Shown: positions 44,452 to 51,736 of the stretch, piece by piece
Position numbering within the stretch: the first letter of the stretch is position 1
Layout: the number at the start of each line of letters is the position of its first letter
Source of the DNA: Methanobacterium sp.
GTDB taxonomy: Archaea; Methanobacteriota; Methanobacteria; Methanobacteriales; Methanobacteriaceae
Assembly: GCA_003151535.1 (NCBI GenBank)
Contig: PLXT01000115.1
Coordinates: 33,941 to 97,940 of the forward strand
Reading direction: 5' to 3'
DNA: 64,000 nucleotides
Program-made: the position numbers and the translations under genes
The notes under the pieces: model-generated
Seen by the model: only the letters and a program-made list of their open reading frames with translations
What the model was told of the DNA's origin: nothing
Database searches by the model: none

Positions 44452-44925
44452 CTATTTTCCTTCTTTAATTAGATCCTCACGTACCTTTGTGACTATTTCA
44501 CCCAACCAATTTGTTCCTTGCCATTGGCTTTTATCTTGGATTCTACTATCGGTTTCACCTAAACCAATACCCCAAATTTTATCAACAGGAGAAGCTTCAA
44601 CCAGTTCGGTACCAATAGTTTCCATAAGACTATTATAGAAACTTTTATTTTGCGTGAACTTTGCATAATTACCCTTATACACAATGTCCTTACAAACTGC
44701 TTCCCATTTCTCTTTATTAAACCCACGGATTTGGCGACCAAGTGCTTTCTGTTCTGCTGGATTTTTCGTTGCCAGTATTTTTTTGAATATCTCACGGTCT
44801 TCAAAAAGCAAAGCCTTTTGTGCCATCATGAATTGTTCCGCTGTTCCATAACCAATGCCGTCAACAACGAAACTTGAACGAGCCCATTGACTGAACGGAC
44901 CACCGTAGAAAAATGTGTATTTCAT
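44452..44925 (-). CDS. NADAR family protein (RibX-like)
   Basis: 157 residues. FFYGGPFSQWARSSFVVDGI, YGTAEQFMMAQKALLF and WEAVCKDIVYKGNYAKFTQN, ending WQGTNWLGEIVTKVRE, are the NADAR/YbiA signatures. NADAR domains act on N-glycosidic bonds of NAD- or ADP-ribose-related molecules and recently were linked to removing ADP-ribose from guanine. With the macro domain and NAD-rebuilding pair it fits an ADP-ribose/NAD toolkit. Confidence 0.9.
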   Translation of the reverse strand: MKYTFFYGGPFSQWARSSFVVDGIGYGTAEQFMMAQKALLFEDREIFKKILATKNPAEQKALGRQIRGFNKEKWEAVCKDIVYKGNYAKFTQNKSFYNSLMETIGTELVEASPVDKIWGIGLGETDSRIQDKSQWQGTNWLGEIVTKVREDLIKEGK

Positions 44926-44926
44926 A

Positions 44927-46225
44927 TTACCCTATTTTAAAACCCATTGAATTACCTACTAAATTTTGACTAGAATAAAACCCTTTATAAGACTCAGTAA
45001 TCAAACTTATAGTATCTTCCAACGACCAATTTGGATCATCCTCGGACATTTCCTTAATATTATCGGCCAAGTTTGCAATAAAAGCCCCTGTGATATCAGC
45101 TTTTTTACCATTAATCCTATCATTTAACGCAGCATATACTTCCTTGATGTGATACTTTACAGGTAGATGAATTTGACACACTTTTTCAATCTGCTCAGGA
45201 GTTAAGAATGTATAATCTAATGTCATGTTGAAACGCCCTGGTCTTTCAGCGGCCTTATCTACTAAACCCTTATCATTCGTGGATGCCAATAAACTGATTT
45301 TTCTCTTTTTAACACCATCAAAGAATGATAAAAATTCACCCAGTAATTTGGTATAACTACCATTATCCCTTGACCCCAAATACAGATCAATATCATCCAT
45401 TATAATTACACCTCTTTCAAAGATCTCACACGCTTCAAGTATTACACTTAAATCATCACACGTGGTAAAATCTGGTATTATAAAAGTAACTTGTGGAGTT
45501 AATACTTTAATAATATCTCGTATACTTTGGGTTTTGCCCGTTCCAGGCGCACCATTTAATAGATACCTAGCACTACTACCCCTTTTCACACGATTAACGA
45601 AATGATCAATATATTTTCTCTGTACGTCACTTAATATGAGTTTGGAATCATCCTTTTTGAATTCAATAATTTCAATACCCCTGAATCTACCCTCTTTTAA
45701 CTTAACCTTAATACACTTTCCACAATACTCGGAATTGTTGAAAGCTAATTTTTTTAACTCCTTTAATTTATTACCCAATGCATCGGCTGTAACCCCTTCT
45801 TTCACACTTATATGTATTTCAGTAATAAGCTCCTTAGTGTTATCTAGAAAAATTTTAGTGGAGATAATATAATCATTATCATCATTATCAAACTTTCCGC
45901 CAAACCACCAACCATCATTAGCATTAAAACTACCACCATGATTAATTCTACCTACATCGTCCGTATAACCATAGGATGTTACGCTTATTGGTGGTACCGA
46001 TTTACGATACATAGAATATAGATACTTATTTATAATAGCAAATTCTATAAAACTTATAGGAAACGTGCAACTCCTACTGTCATATATATCATTATCTATG
46101 TCTAGATCTTCACCATCATAAGTCTCTTCCAAACCAAGCATTTCTTTTATCTTATCAAAAGCCTCAATATCATATTCACTAGGTTGTTCTGGAGATCCAG
46201 TTTTAAGATTGTTTTTTCTTAACAT
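44927..46225 (-). CDS. AAA+ ATPase
   Basis: 432 residues. The N-terminal 200 residues have no clear match. Walker A NGAPGTGKTQS and Walker B GVIIMDDIDLY, sensor 1 LLASTNDKG and arginine-finger motif ERPGRFNMTL show an AAA+ domain near residues 220-360. It could remodel proteins or nucleoprotein; substrate unknown. Confidence 0.85.
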   Translation of the reverse strand: MLRKNNLKTGSPEQPSEYDIEAFDKIKEMLGLEETYDGEDLDIDNDIYDSRSCTFPISFIEFAIINKYLYSMYRKSVPPISVTSYGYTDDVGRINHGGSFNANDGWWFGGKFDNDDNDYIISTKIFLDNTKELITEIHISVKEGVTADALGNKLKELKKLAFNNSEYCGKCIKVKLKEGRFRGIEIIEFKKDDSKLILSDVQRKYIDHFVNRVKRGSSARYLLNGAPGTGKTQSIRDIIKVLTPQVTFIIPDFTTCDDLSVILEACEIFERGVIIMDDIDLYLGSRDNGSYTKLLGEFLSFFDGVKKRKISLLASTNDKGLVDKAAERPGRFNMTLDYTFLTPEQIEKVCQIHLPVKYHIKEVYAALNDRINGKKADITGAFIANLADNIKEMSEDDPNWSLEDTISLITESYKGFYSSQNLVGNSMGFKIG

Positions 46226-46823
46226 TCGTTTTTATATTTTTAAATCTACTAATTATTTCTTTATACGAAATGGGTGTATAGTTTATTACATTGCAACCCA
46301 CATCAATTACTCGCCTGTTTTTATAATAATCTGCAGATTCACCATGATGTAAGTTACCGTGAGAGTGGCCATGAATATGAGAACTACCATGATGCATTCT
46401 ATTCCATGAATAGATAGGATAATGCATAAGAACAAAATGCTCATTCGGATGTTCTGGATCTCCATCAATATTCAAATCCACATAATCATTCACGCTTTCA
46501 AATCTTTTATAATCCACAACATCGTTGTACTTATCGTGATTACCAATAATATAATGAATCTTACCCCTCAAAGCAAAAATAACACTGTTAGCCCACTCCT
46601 TTCTTCCGAAAACTAAATCACCCAAATAAAAAACAATATCATTATCACCCACTGTATCATTCCAATTTTTTATTATTGTTTGATGCATTGCCAATACATC
46701 TGGATTACCAGCTTCATCTAAAAAAGGTCTATTATCAAATCCTATTACATTCTTATGCCAAAGATGAAAATCGCTTATAAAGAATATATTCTTCCCATCA
46801 CTCACATCAACTTTTATTTTCAT
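46203..46823 (-). CDS. Metallophosphoesterase
   Basis: 206 residues. ISDFHLWHKNVIGFD, FYLGDLVFG, YIIGNHDKYND, HYPIYSWN and HIHGHSHGNLH give the complete metal centre. It belongs to the calcineurin-like family common in phages. It overlaps the AAA gene start by 23 bases. Confidence 0.85.
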   Translation of the reverse strand: MKIKVDVSDGKNIFFISDFHLWHKNVIGFDNRPFLDEAGNPDVLAMHQTIIKNWNDTVGDNDIVFYLGDLVFGRKEWANSVIFALRGKIHYIIGNHDKYNDVVDYKRFESVNDYVDLNIDGDPEHPNEHFVLMHYPIYSWNRMHHGSSHIHGHSHGNLHHGESADYYKNRRVIDVGCNVINYTPISYKEIISRFKNIKTNVKKKQS

Positions 46824-47197
46824 CCAGCATTCTTTAAAAGATAAAATGTTATAAACAATTGAGCGAAGTGTAGATACTGATCAGCGCCGATGCTTACAAA
46901 AAAATTATGGATATCCCCTTTAGCGTATAATTTTGAATTCAATCTACTAGTAAAATAATCAGTTACCCAATGACACCCAAACGTTATTAACGCAAAAAAC
47001 TCCATGTTATAATTTTGAGTAACTATTGTATATGCATTTGCAAAGAAAAACCACACTAAAGAATATGTTGCAACATGTTGCGTTAATGCCGCATTGCTTT
47101 TACTTTTATTTTTTGCTTGTTCATCTGATTGAAGAACAAAGTCTGAAAACCAATGTATTAAAAGAATAACTAAGATCTCTGGTAACGTAATACTCAT
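46820..47197 (-). CDS. DUF3307 membrane protein
   Basis: 125 residues with LLIHWFSDFVLQSDEQAKNK and GCHWVTDYFTSRLNSKLYAK, the DUF3307 pattern, and three or four hydrophobic helices. Function of the family is unknown. Confidence 0.75.
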   Translation of the reverse strand: MSITLPEILVILLIHWFSDFVLQSDEQAKNKSKSNAALTQHVATYSLVWFFFANAYTIVTQNYNMEFFALITFGCHWVTDYFTSRLNSKLYAKGDIHNFFVSIGADQYLHFAQLFITFYLLKNAG

Positions 47198-47484
47198 TTT
47201 TTCGTATTTAAAATCAAATAATAATGCATACCCACGTTATTATCAACCGCATAATAAACCCATTTCAATTCTTTCTTTGCAACCCTTTCACCTAATTCTC
47301 TGAATTTTTCTTGAGGTTCATTTTCAGCAATACGTACATATTTTTTACTATCAAACCTAGGAGCCTTTGTATCAACAGGTGGTAACGTTTCTATACCGTT
47401 TTTAGTTATTTTTAACCTTGGCGGTAATTTATTCACCACTTTCTTTTTGTTTATTGTTTTTTTAAAACTTTTTTTCTTTTTCAT
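47194..47484 (-). CDS. Basic hypothetical protein, 96 aa
   Basis: A Lys-rich N-terminus (KKKKSFKKTINKKKVVNKLP) suggests nucleic-acid binding. A TAGATTTG promoter box lies about 20 bases upstream. Start taken at the second ATG. Confidence 0.55.
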   Translation of the reverse strand: MKKKKSFKKTINKKKVVNKLPPRLKITKNGIETLPPVDTKAPRFDSKKYVRIAENEPQEKFRELGERVAKKELKWVYYAVDNNVGMHYYLILNTKK

Positions 47485-47534
47485 ATAAAACAATAAACTT
47501 TTACAAATCTACTAAGTAATTATTGTAGATGCAA

Positions 47535-48080
47535 TTACTGTAGATTATAATTTTTCTTAGTACCATCCGATTTAGAATATATAAAATTTTTAATTTCAGG
47601 ATTGGTTAGCTTCACACCTGAAAATTCCTTGATGTATTTCTTCGCTGTACCCTTCTTCAGATAGGCTATCGTACAATGTGGATGATAATTAGGAAACTGA
47701 CAAGTATGTGGTAATTTCTTGAAGAGTTTATTTAATTTGACTAAATCAGAACTCTCAATATCAAATTTTAAGACATCGAAATCATCATTAGTAAAAGAAG
47801 TAATGCTACCAAACTCAATAAGAGGCTCCTTAATCGTTTCAATTAAGTCTTCAACATCCTTGTCAGGTACATCGGTGTGAATACCGTATAATACTGTTAT
47901 GTGTGGGTTCATCTCACGACCAGCACCAGTTTCATAAGCGCTTATATCCTCATCAGATATTTTACTTTGAAACTCTTTCCATTCGTCCGAATCAACTTTA
48001 AGGATAACAGCTACATTATTGTAATCATACACCCTTTTGGCTTCTAATAAAGCTTGTCTTAATTTATCCTTTAGATTCAT
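47535..48080 (-). CDS. 2H phosphoesterase (2'-5' RNA ligase-like)
   Basis: 181 residues. The two HxT-type motifs are HITVLYG (about residue 57) and HCTIAYL (about residue 132), the hallmark of 2H phosphoesterases. They open 2',3'-cyclic phosphates or cleave/ligate 2'-5' links in RNA. The window's RNA ligase (53817) and the cREC-like protein (5991) would work on the same kind of RNA ends. Confidence 0.88.
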   Translation of the reverse strand: MNLKDKLRQALLEAKRVYDYNNVAVILKVDSDEWKEFQSKISDEDISAYETGAGREMNPHITVLYGIHTDVPDKDVEDLIETIKEPLIEFGSITSFTNDDFDVLKFDIESSDLVKLNKLFKKLPHTCQFPNYHPHCTIAYLKKGTAKKYIKEFSGVKLTNPEIKNFIYSKSDGTKKNYNLQ

Positions 48081-48342
48081 CTTCATTGATTTTATCTGGA
48101 GCGCTAAGGATACTTGAAATGCTGTGAATGCAAGTTGCTACTAAGCTTTCTTTATCACCATATTCATTATGGTTAGCCATCAAGATTAAAACACTCAATG
48201 CTTCTGAGATACAAGCAATGTCATCTAAAATCATGGTCTTTGCTTCTTCTTTGTTACTGGGTGGAGCTATCGATGCTGGTTTGCTAAATGAAATGGGGTT
48301 TTCCCTTTCTGTATCGATATCAATGTAAATTGCGTTTTTCAT
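48064..48342 (-). CDS. Hypothetical protein, 92 aa
   Basis: From MKNAIYIDIDTERENPISFS; a C-terminal helical part (DDIACISEALSVLILMAN). It overlaps the 2H gene by 17 bases. No family recognised. Confidence 0.6.
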   Translation of the reverse strand: MKNAIYIDIDTERENPISFSKPASIAPPSNKEEAKTMILDDIACISEALSVLILMANHNEYGDKESLVATCIHSISSILSAPDKINEDESKG

Positions 48343-48404
48343 ATAATTTTTGAACAATTATACTAAAACAAAATAATAAAATCAAGTGTAGTTATACTAC
48401 TAAA

Positions 48405-48430
48405 TGAAAAAAGACGCTGAGAACGTCTTC
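48405..48430 (-). terminator. Terminator of the tRNA-rnpB unit
   Basis: Minus strand AAGACG TTCTCAG CGTCTT followed by TTTTTT, immediately after tRNA-Gly(GCC). Confidence 0.85.
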
Positions 48431-48433
48431 TAG

Positions 48434-48504
48434 AGCAGCTAGATGGGCTCGAACCATCGTCCTCGATTCGGCAAACCGATGCACTACCACTGTGCTATAA
48501 CTGC
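48434..48504 (-). tRNA. tRNA-Gly (anticodon GCC)
   Basis: Cloverleaf complete: acceptor GCAGTTA/TAGCTGC, D arm GCACAGTGGTAGTGC, anticodon stem TCGGT/ATCGA, loop TTGCCGA. Discriminator U as expected for Gly. No CCA is encoded. Confidence 0.92.
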
Positions 48505-48588
48505 GAATGAATTGAAACTGTTAACTATTTAGCCAGCCTAAGCTGTTTCTAGTTATTACCACGTAGAGGTAAGTTAACATTAATAACC

Positions 48589-48660
48589 AGCGGCATTTCG
48601 GTCTCAAACCGAACCCCTCAGCTTGGAAGGCTGACATGCCATCAACAACACCTATGCCGC
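48589..48660 (-). tRNA. tRNA-Gly (anticodon UCC)
   Basis: Acceptor GCGGCAT/ATGCCGC, anticodon stem TCAGC/GCTGA with loop CTTCCAA, T stem TTCGG/CCGAA. The T loop is TTTGAGA instead of TTCRANY; discriminator U. Confidence 0.88.
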
Positions 48661-48673
48661 ATTTTAATAAATA

Positions 48674-48919
48674 TTAAGAAAGTAAGATAGCCACGATTTT
48701 GTGTTTAAACTCATCATTTATCTAAAGATATTTCTATCAATCGGAGCCTAACGGCTACCGCGCACCAACCCGAAATCTTAGGGAACCAGACACCCTCATT
48801 CTGTTTGGCTTGCTACTTCTTTGGTATAACAACTTCACAATTGGTATTGTGTCATTTTCCAAATTATGGTTTGTAGTCGTGAACTTCCTCTGTTACCAGC
48901 GATGAGTTCTTTTTCTTAA
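48674..48919 (-). ncRNA. rnpB: RNase P RNA (M1-like), compact
   Basis: On the minus strand this 246-nt region folds as RNase P RNA. P1 is TTAAGAAA (48912-48919) with TTTCTTAA (48674-48681). P2 is AACTCATC (48901-48908) with GATGAGTT (48708-48715). P3 is a mini-hairpin CTG-GTAA-CAG. P4 pairs AG(U)UCACGA (48877-48885) with UCGUGGCU (48689-48696) and leaves the same single U bulged that is universal in RNase P (U69 of E. coli). The sequence before it, GAGGAAG, matches the conserved GAGGAAAG block; ACAAAAUCGUGGCU matches ACAGAACCCGGCUU. AGAUAAAUG (J18/2) is present. P5 is CUAC/GUAG and P18 is GAUA-GAAA-UAUC. It is shorter than host forms (about 330-400 nt). It sits within the tRNA genes whose 5' ends it should cut. 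Confidence 0.93.
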
Positions 48920-49155
48920 TAATTATTATGTTTTATTTTTTGAATATACTTATCTGTAACCAATTTTCCATTACGTCCAACATGGTATTTACCACAAATA
49001 GCACATCTATACGCTACAGCTTTGGTTAACTGATTATCCTTTAAGTTAAGACTCTTAGCCGCTGTTATAGCCTCATCCTGTGTGTTAAATTCAAATTTGG
49101 GTTTGTATACTCGTTGCCCATCTAAACCAATATGCGAAAATGTTTGACATTTCAT
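48916..49155 (-). CDS. Hypothetical protein with CxxC/CxxxH motif, 79 aa
   Basis: Start MKCQTFSHIGLDGQRVYKPK follows a TATATTTG box. CAICGKYHVG near the middle could bind zinc. Its stop codon overlaps the first bases of the RNase P RNA P1 helix, so the two probably share a transcript. Confidence 0.6.
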   Translation of the reverse strand: MKCQTFSHIGLDGQRVYKPKFEFNTQDEAITAAKSLNLKDNQLTKAVAYRCAICGKYHVGRNGKLVTDKYIQKIKHNNY

Positions 49156-49231
49156 ATATAAAAATTTAACAGTTTTACAAATATACAAAAATATATTCAA
49201 AAAATATTTTCTTCAAAGAACTAATTATCGG

Positions 49232-49319
49232 TCCCCCCGACAGGATTCGAACCTGTGATGGTGATTTCTCACATCTGATTAAAAGTCAGGACCGTTCGGC
49301 CAACTACGGATACGAGGGG
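49232..49319 (-). tRNA. tRNA with long variable arm and UUU anticodon (Lys-like)
   Basis: Acceptor CCCCTCG/CGGGGGG, anticodon arm CTGA-CTTTTAA-TCAG (UUU at 34-36), T arm ACAGG-TTCGAAT-CCTGT, A73. Between them is a class II variable arm (GTGA-GAAA-TCAC). Long variable arms belong to Leu, Ser and Tyr, so identity is uncertain. Confidence 0.75.
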
Positions 49320-49328
49320 TTGTGTTAG

Positions 49329-49402
49329 TTCCTCCTGCGGGACTCGAACCCAGCAACCCAACGTTTAAGAAACGCTTACTCTACCAATTGAGCTAAGGAG
49401 GA
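49329..49402 (-). tRNA. tRNA-Lys (anticodon CUU)
   Basis: Acceptor TCCTCCT/AGGAGGA, D arm GCTCAATTGGTAGAGT, anticodon arm AGCGT-TTCTTAA-ACGTT, T loop TTCGAGT. Canonical. Confidence 0.92.
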
Positions 49403-49496
49403 ATGTGCATATATCTCCCCTTATCTCAAAGAGGAGGTTATCGTTTATATTTTCGCTTAATAGTCATACAATACTTTTTATTAATTTAAAAATTGG

Positions 49497-49570
49497 AGCC
49501 TCTTGAGTTACTCGAAAACTCTCTATTCCTCATTACAAGTGAGGTGCTCTACCATACGAGCATAAGAGGC
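49497..49570 (-). tRNA. tRNA-Thr (anticodon UGU)
   Basis: Acceptor GCCTCTT/AAGAGGC, anticodon loop CTTGTAA, T arm GAGTT-TTCGAGT-AACTC. The 3' end reads TCCA, so the CCA may be encoded here. Confidence 0.92.
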
Positions 49571-49637
49571 AAATTTTGAATTTTCTATATACCTTACCGT
49601 AACAGGCAGTTTATGCAAATTCTAAACAGTTCCAAAG

Positions 49638-49722
49638 TGGGGCTGATAGGACTCGAACCTACTAAGCCTTTTGAGCAGAAGTTTTACAGACTTCCCATAC
49701 ACTCCAACGTATGCGCATCCCC
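49638..49722 (-). tRNA. tRNA-Tyr (anticodon GUA)
   Basis: Acceptor GGGGATG/CAGCCCC with one A.G mismatch, anticodon arm GAAGT-CTGTAAA-ACTTC, long variable arm, T loop TTCGAGT, A73. The variable and T arms are identical to the next tRNA, so they are duplicates. Confidence 0.9.
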
Positions 49723-49745
49723 ATTAATATCAAACAATTCCAAAG

Positions 49746-49833
49746 TGGGACTGATAGGACTCGAACCTACTAAGCCTTTTGAGCCTCTGATAAAAGCCAG
49801 AGATTACACTTTCCAACAGTGTACACCATTCCC
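49746..49833 (-). tRNA. Tyr-derived tRNA with altered anticodon arm (UUU)
   Basis: From the variable arm to the acceptor it copies tRNA-Tyr at 49638-49722. The anticodon arm was replaced: stem CTCTG/CAGAG closes an 8-nt loop GCTTTTAT, so the anticodon reads UUU. The odd loop size leaves function unsure. Confidence 0.7.
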
Positions 49834-49857
49834 ATTATATCAATCTTCTAATACTAG

Positions 49858-49930
49858 TTGTTCTGTCTGGACTTGAACCAAAACTAATCCACCTTCAGAG
49901 GATGGTGTGCTTGCATTACACTACAGAACA
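49858..49930 (-). tRNA. tRNA-Gln (anticodon CUG)
   Basis: Acceptor TGTTCTG/CAGAACA (U1-A72, typical of Gln), anticodon arm CCATC-CTCTGAA-GGTGG, T loop TTCAAGT. Confidence 0.9.
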
Positions 49931-49991
49931 ATACATGAATTTCTACGCTTCCTTCCAATACGTTCTATGAAATTCTAACAGTCTCCTGCAG

Positions 49992-50062
49992 TTCCCCCCG
50001 AAGGACTTGAACCCTCACCCAATGCGCTCAAAACGCAAGATACTACATTATACTAAGGGGGA
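49992..50062 (-). tRNA. tRNA-Gln (anticodon UUG)
   Basis: Acceptor TCCCCCT/GGGGGGA, anticodon arm TTGCG-TTTTGAG-CGCAT, T arm GAGGG-TTCAAGT-CCTTC. Confidence 0.88.
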
Positions 50063-50068
50063 ATATTG

Positions 50069-50139
50069 TTGCCCCACTAGGATTCGAACCCAGACAAACA
50101 GAGTCAAAGTCTGTCGAACTACCATTATTCTATAAGGCA
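50069..50139 (-). tRNA. tRNA-Gln (anticodon UUG), second copy
   Basis: Acceptor TGCCTTA/TGGGGCA, anticodon arm ACAGA-CTTTGAC-TCTGT, T loop TTCGAAT. Only six bases separate it from the previous tRNA. The two UUG copies differ in most positions, so they are not a recent duplication. Confidence 0.88.
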
Positions 50140-50144
50140 ATATG

Positions 50145-50233
50145 TCAGGATGACAGGGCTCGAACCTGCATAAGATTTTTAAGGTCCATTCTCCGTTCCA
50201 AGCGGAGTCGTCTTCCATTGACTACACATCCTG
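50145..50233 (-). tRNA. tRNA-Pro-like (anticodon UGG) with long variable region
   Basis: Acceptor CAGGATG/CATCCTG (C1-G72, A73, as in bacterial Pro), anticodon arm CTCCG-CTTGGAA-CGGAG, T arm GCAGG-TTCGAGC-CCTGT. The variable region is about 21 nt, which is abnormal for Pro. Confidence 0.78.
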
Positions 50234-50258
50234 ATTATTTTATTCAAAGAACTTAAAG

Positions 50259-50330
50259 TCTAACTGACAGGGTTCGAACCTGCGTGGTCTACATCCCAAA
50301 TGTAGTGCCTAACCATTCGGCCACAGCTAG
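50259..50330 (-). tRNA. tRNA-Pro (anticodon UGG)
   Basis: Acceptor CTAGCTG/CAGTTAG, D arm GCCGAATGGTTAGGC, anticodon arm CTACA-TTTGGGA-TGTAG, T loop TTCGAAC, A73. Canonical. Confidence 0.93.
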
Positions 50331-50334
50331 AAAA

Positions 50335-50365
50335 TAAAAAACCCCAATTTTTACAAACTGGGGTT
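50335..50365 (-). terminator. Terminator between mini-gene 1 and the tRNA-Pro block
   Basis: Stem AACCCCA/TGGGGTT then TTTTTT. It follows the small ORF at 50388-50480 and ends five bases before tRNA-Pro. Confidence 0.85.
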
Positions 50366-50387
50366 AAATTGTTATTGTTAGTATTTT

Positions 50388-50480
50388 TTATAAATCGTTA
50401 AAATACAACATACCCAGTCCATTAAGAGGTGTGCCCCCTTGTGGTTTTTGTTTCGGTTGATATGTGGTATACGTTGTCAT
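50388..50480 (-). CDS. Mini-gene 1, 30 aa
   Basis: An ORF MTTYTTYQPKQKPQGGTPLN..., too short for usual gene calls. A near-perfect promoter lies 19 bases upstream and a terminator follows its stop, so it is a self-contained unit. Similar units occur at 56127-56210 and 60541-60618. The proteins are unrelated in sequence. Confidence 0.6.
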   Translation of the reverse strand: MTTYTTYQPKQKPQGGTPLNGLGMLYFNDL

Positions 50481-50498
50481 TGTTAATATAAATATAAG

Positions 50499-50529
50499 CA
50501 AATATACAAAAGATTTTTTAAAAAGCAAA
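50499..50529 (-). promoter_or_regulatory. Promoter of mini-gene 1
   Basis: Minus strand TTTG, 19 bases, TATATTTG. The full block including TTTTGTATATTTGCTTATATTTAT is nearly identical to the promoter at 60635-60665. Confidence 0.8.
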
Positions 50530-50549
50530 TATTTTTAAAGATTTTTTTA

Positions 50550-50583
50550 AAAATAAAAAAGTGGGGATTTATTTGCCTCCCCC
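50550..50583 (-). terminator. Terminator of the hairpin-rich ncRNA
   Basis: GGGG AGGCAAATAAAT CCCC followed by TTTTTTATTTTT on the minus strand. Confidence 0.75.
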
Positions 50584-50720
50584 ATAGCTAGTTAACCATT
50601 TATATTAACGCCAGTGGCATCTGCTTTTTTCATTCTTTGTTACTAGTTAGTTAGCGATGCTAACCAAGAATTCTGTATGACGATATCCATACACCCATTA
50701 CTGGGAGGACCATGTGCAGT
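50562..50720 (-). ncRNA. Unknown structured RNA with own promoter and terminator
   Basis: About 160 nt on the minus strand form a string of clean hairpins: GGACTG-CACA-TGGTCC, CCCA-GTAA-TGGG (GNRA-type loop), TGTATG-8 nt-CATACA and TTGGTTAGC-ATC-GCTAACTAA (9 bp, one G.U). These are followed by GCC-ACT-GGC, GTTAA-TATAAATGG-TTAAC and the GGGG/CCCC terminator. A consensus promoter ends just upstream. Only very short ORFs (13-17 codons) are present. It is not a tRNA and lacks tmRNA or 6S hallmarks that I can see. Confidence 0.6.
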
Positions 50721-50726
50721 CCGATG

Positions 50727-50757
50727 CAAATATACGAAAGGTTTTATTAAAATCAAA
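50727..50757 (-). promoter_or_regulatory. Promoter of the structured ncRNA
   Basis: TTTG, 19 bases, TATATTTG on the minus strand. It overlaps the end of the gene at 50753-50953. Confidence 0.75.
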
Positions 50758-50953
50758 TAGCTTTCGTAATTTTTTTATGTTTTAGTTGTTTTTCAGCAAC
50801 TGTTGAAGCTTCTTTGGTTTCTTGTTTACTTTTGCCGCGTACTTGTTCTTTCCACAAGCTTTTAGGTACATACTTCCAAGCAGAGCCGACTTTAGTATCA
50901 GCAACTTCATTACTAACTCTTTGAATCTCGTTATCCTTTTGGATTGTTTTCAT
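50753..50953 (-). CDS. Hypothetical basic protein, 66 aa
   Basis: MKTIQKDNEIQRVSNEVADT with a Lys-rich helical second half. Its start overlaps the UVR-domain gene end by 23 bases. Confidence 0.55.
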   Translation of the reverse strand: MKTIQKDNEIQRVSNEVADTKVGSAWKYVPKSLWKEQVRGKSKQETKEASTVAEKQLKHKKITKAI

Positions 50954-51341
50954 CTTTTGGTGTGTTTAGTTTATTAATTTTGTCTCTCAATATAATAGCC
51001 GTTTCAAAATCTTCTATCTCCAAAGCATCTTTAAGTTGCTCATCCAATGTTGTCTCTGAAGGTGTTTCAGCTAATTCGGTAGCGATTTTTACAAACTGTC
51101 CTTGTGGTGTGTTCCAAACGGATTTTTTATATACGTAGCCTTCTTCTGTGCTTTCTTCAATTCTATCTGGTGGGCCCAATTCTTTTTCAATTGAATTACC
51201 CAAATTTTCTTCAATTCCCATGTGTCGGAAATTTTGAAGGGCTTCAATAATTTTATTTAAACCCAAATTTTCTTGTCCTTGTTGGCTAGGTTTTTTGTTA
51301 TTAAAGAACTCATTAAAGAGATCATCAAATGTTTTTCCCAT
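50931..51341 (-). CDS. Protein with a UVR-type motif
   Basis: 136 residues. The C-terminal EQLKDALEIEDFETAIILRD matches the UVR interaction motif found in UvrB, UvrC, ClpC-type proteins and McsA. The N-terminus has MGKTFDDLFNEFFNNKKPSQ. A Clp or nucleotide-repair link is possible; function unknown. Confidence 0.65.
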   Translation of the reverse strand: MGKTFDDLFNEFFNNKKPSQQGQENLGLNKIIEALQNFRHMGIEENLGNSIEKELGPPDRIEESTEEGYVYKKSVWNTPQGQFVKIATELAETPSETTLDEQLKDALEIEDFETAIILRDKINKLNTPKDENNPKG

Positions 51342-51594
51342 TTTTAATTAATTTTAAACGGCCAGTTATTTTTTTTGCATTGTTATGCAAATGTCTAAAA
51401 GGATTTATTCTTAAAAATATAAAAGCAAATATAAAGAATAGGGCCGCAAATACATATAACAAAAGCATTGTAATCCAATAGCTTTTCGTTAATTGCGTCA
51501 GCTCGTAAACTAATATATCGTAGCCAAAGGGATTTAAAAAAATGGCTATCATAAAACAAATTGTGCCTAACCTTTTTCTCAGTTTCTCGGTCAT
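51325..51594 (-). CDS. Two-helix membrane protein, 89 aa
   Basis: Starting MTEKLRKRLGTICFMIAIFL; two hydrophobic helices, then a basic tail (RHLHNNAKKITGRLKLI). An overlapping frame (51395-51604) looks like a shadow. Confidence 0.6.
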   Translation of the reverse strand: MTEKLRKRLGTICFMIAIFLNPFGYDILVYELTQLTKSYWITMLLLYVFAALFFIFAFIFLRINPFRHLHNNAKKITGRLKLIKNGKNI

Positions 51595-51616
51595 CGCTAC
51601 TCATTGGTTGTTAATT

Positions 51617-51658
51617 AAAAACAACAATATTACACAGATGTCCACATGTAATATTGTT
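51617..51658 (-). terminator. Intrinsic terminator
   Basis: A 12-bp perfect stem AACAATATTACA/TGTAATATTGTT followed by GTTTTT, downstream of the gene at 51737-52201. Confidence 0.85.
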
Positions 51659-51736
51659 CTTATCCTTTCAAATTTTATACCAACGTATAAAAATAAGGTA
51701 AAATATGCCTTTATATCAAAAAGCTGAAATTATGTC

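Noticed and set aside
49613..49876. Plus-strand ORF with repeated SKVGLIGLEPTKPFE
   Set aside because: It is the antisense reading of two near-identical tRNA genes (Tyr and its copy), a common false gene.
51395..51604. ORF overlapping 51325-51594 in another frame
   Set aside because: Shadow of the membrane protein gene; it lacks a compatible start context and has atypical composition.
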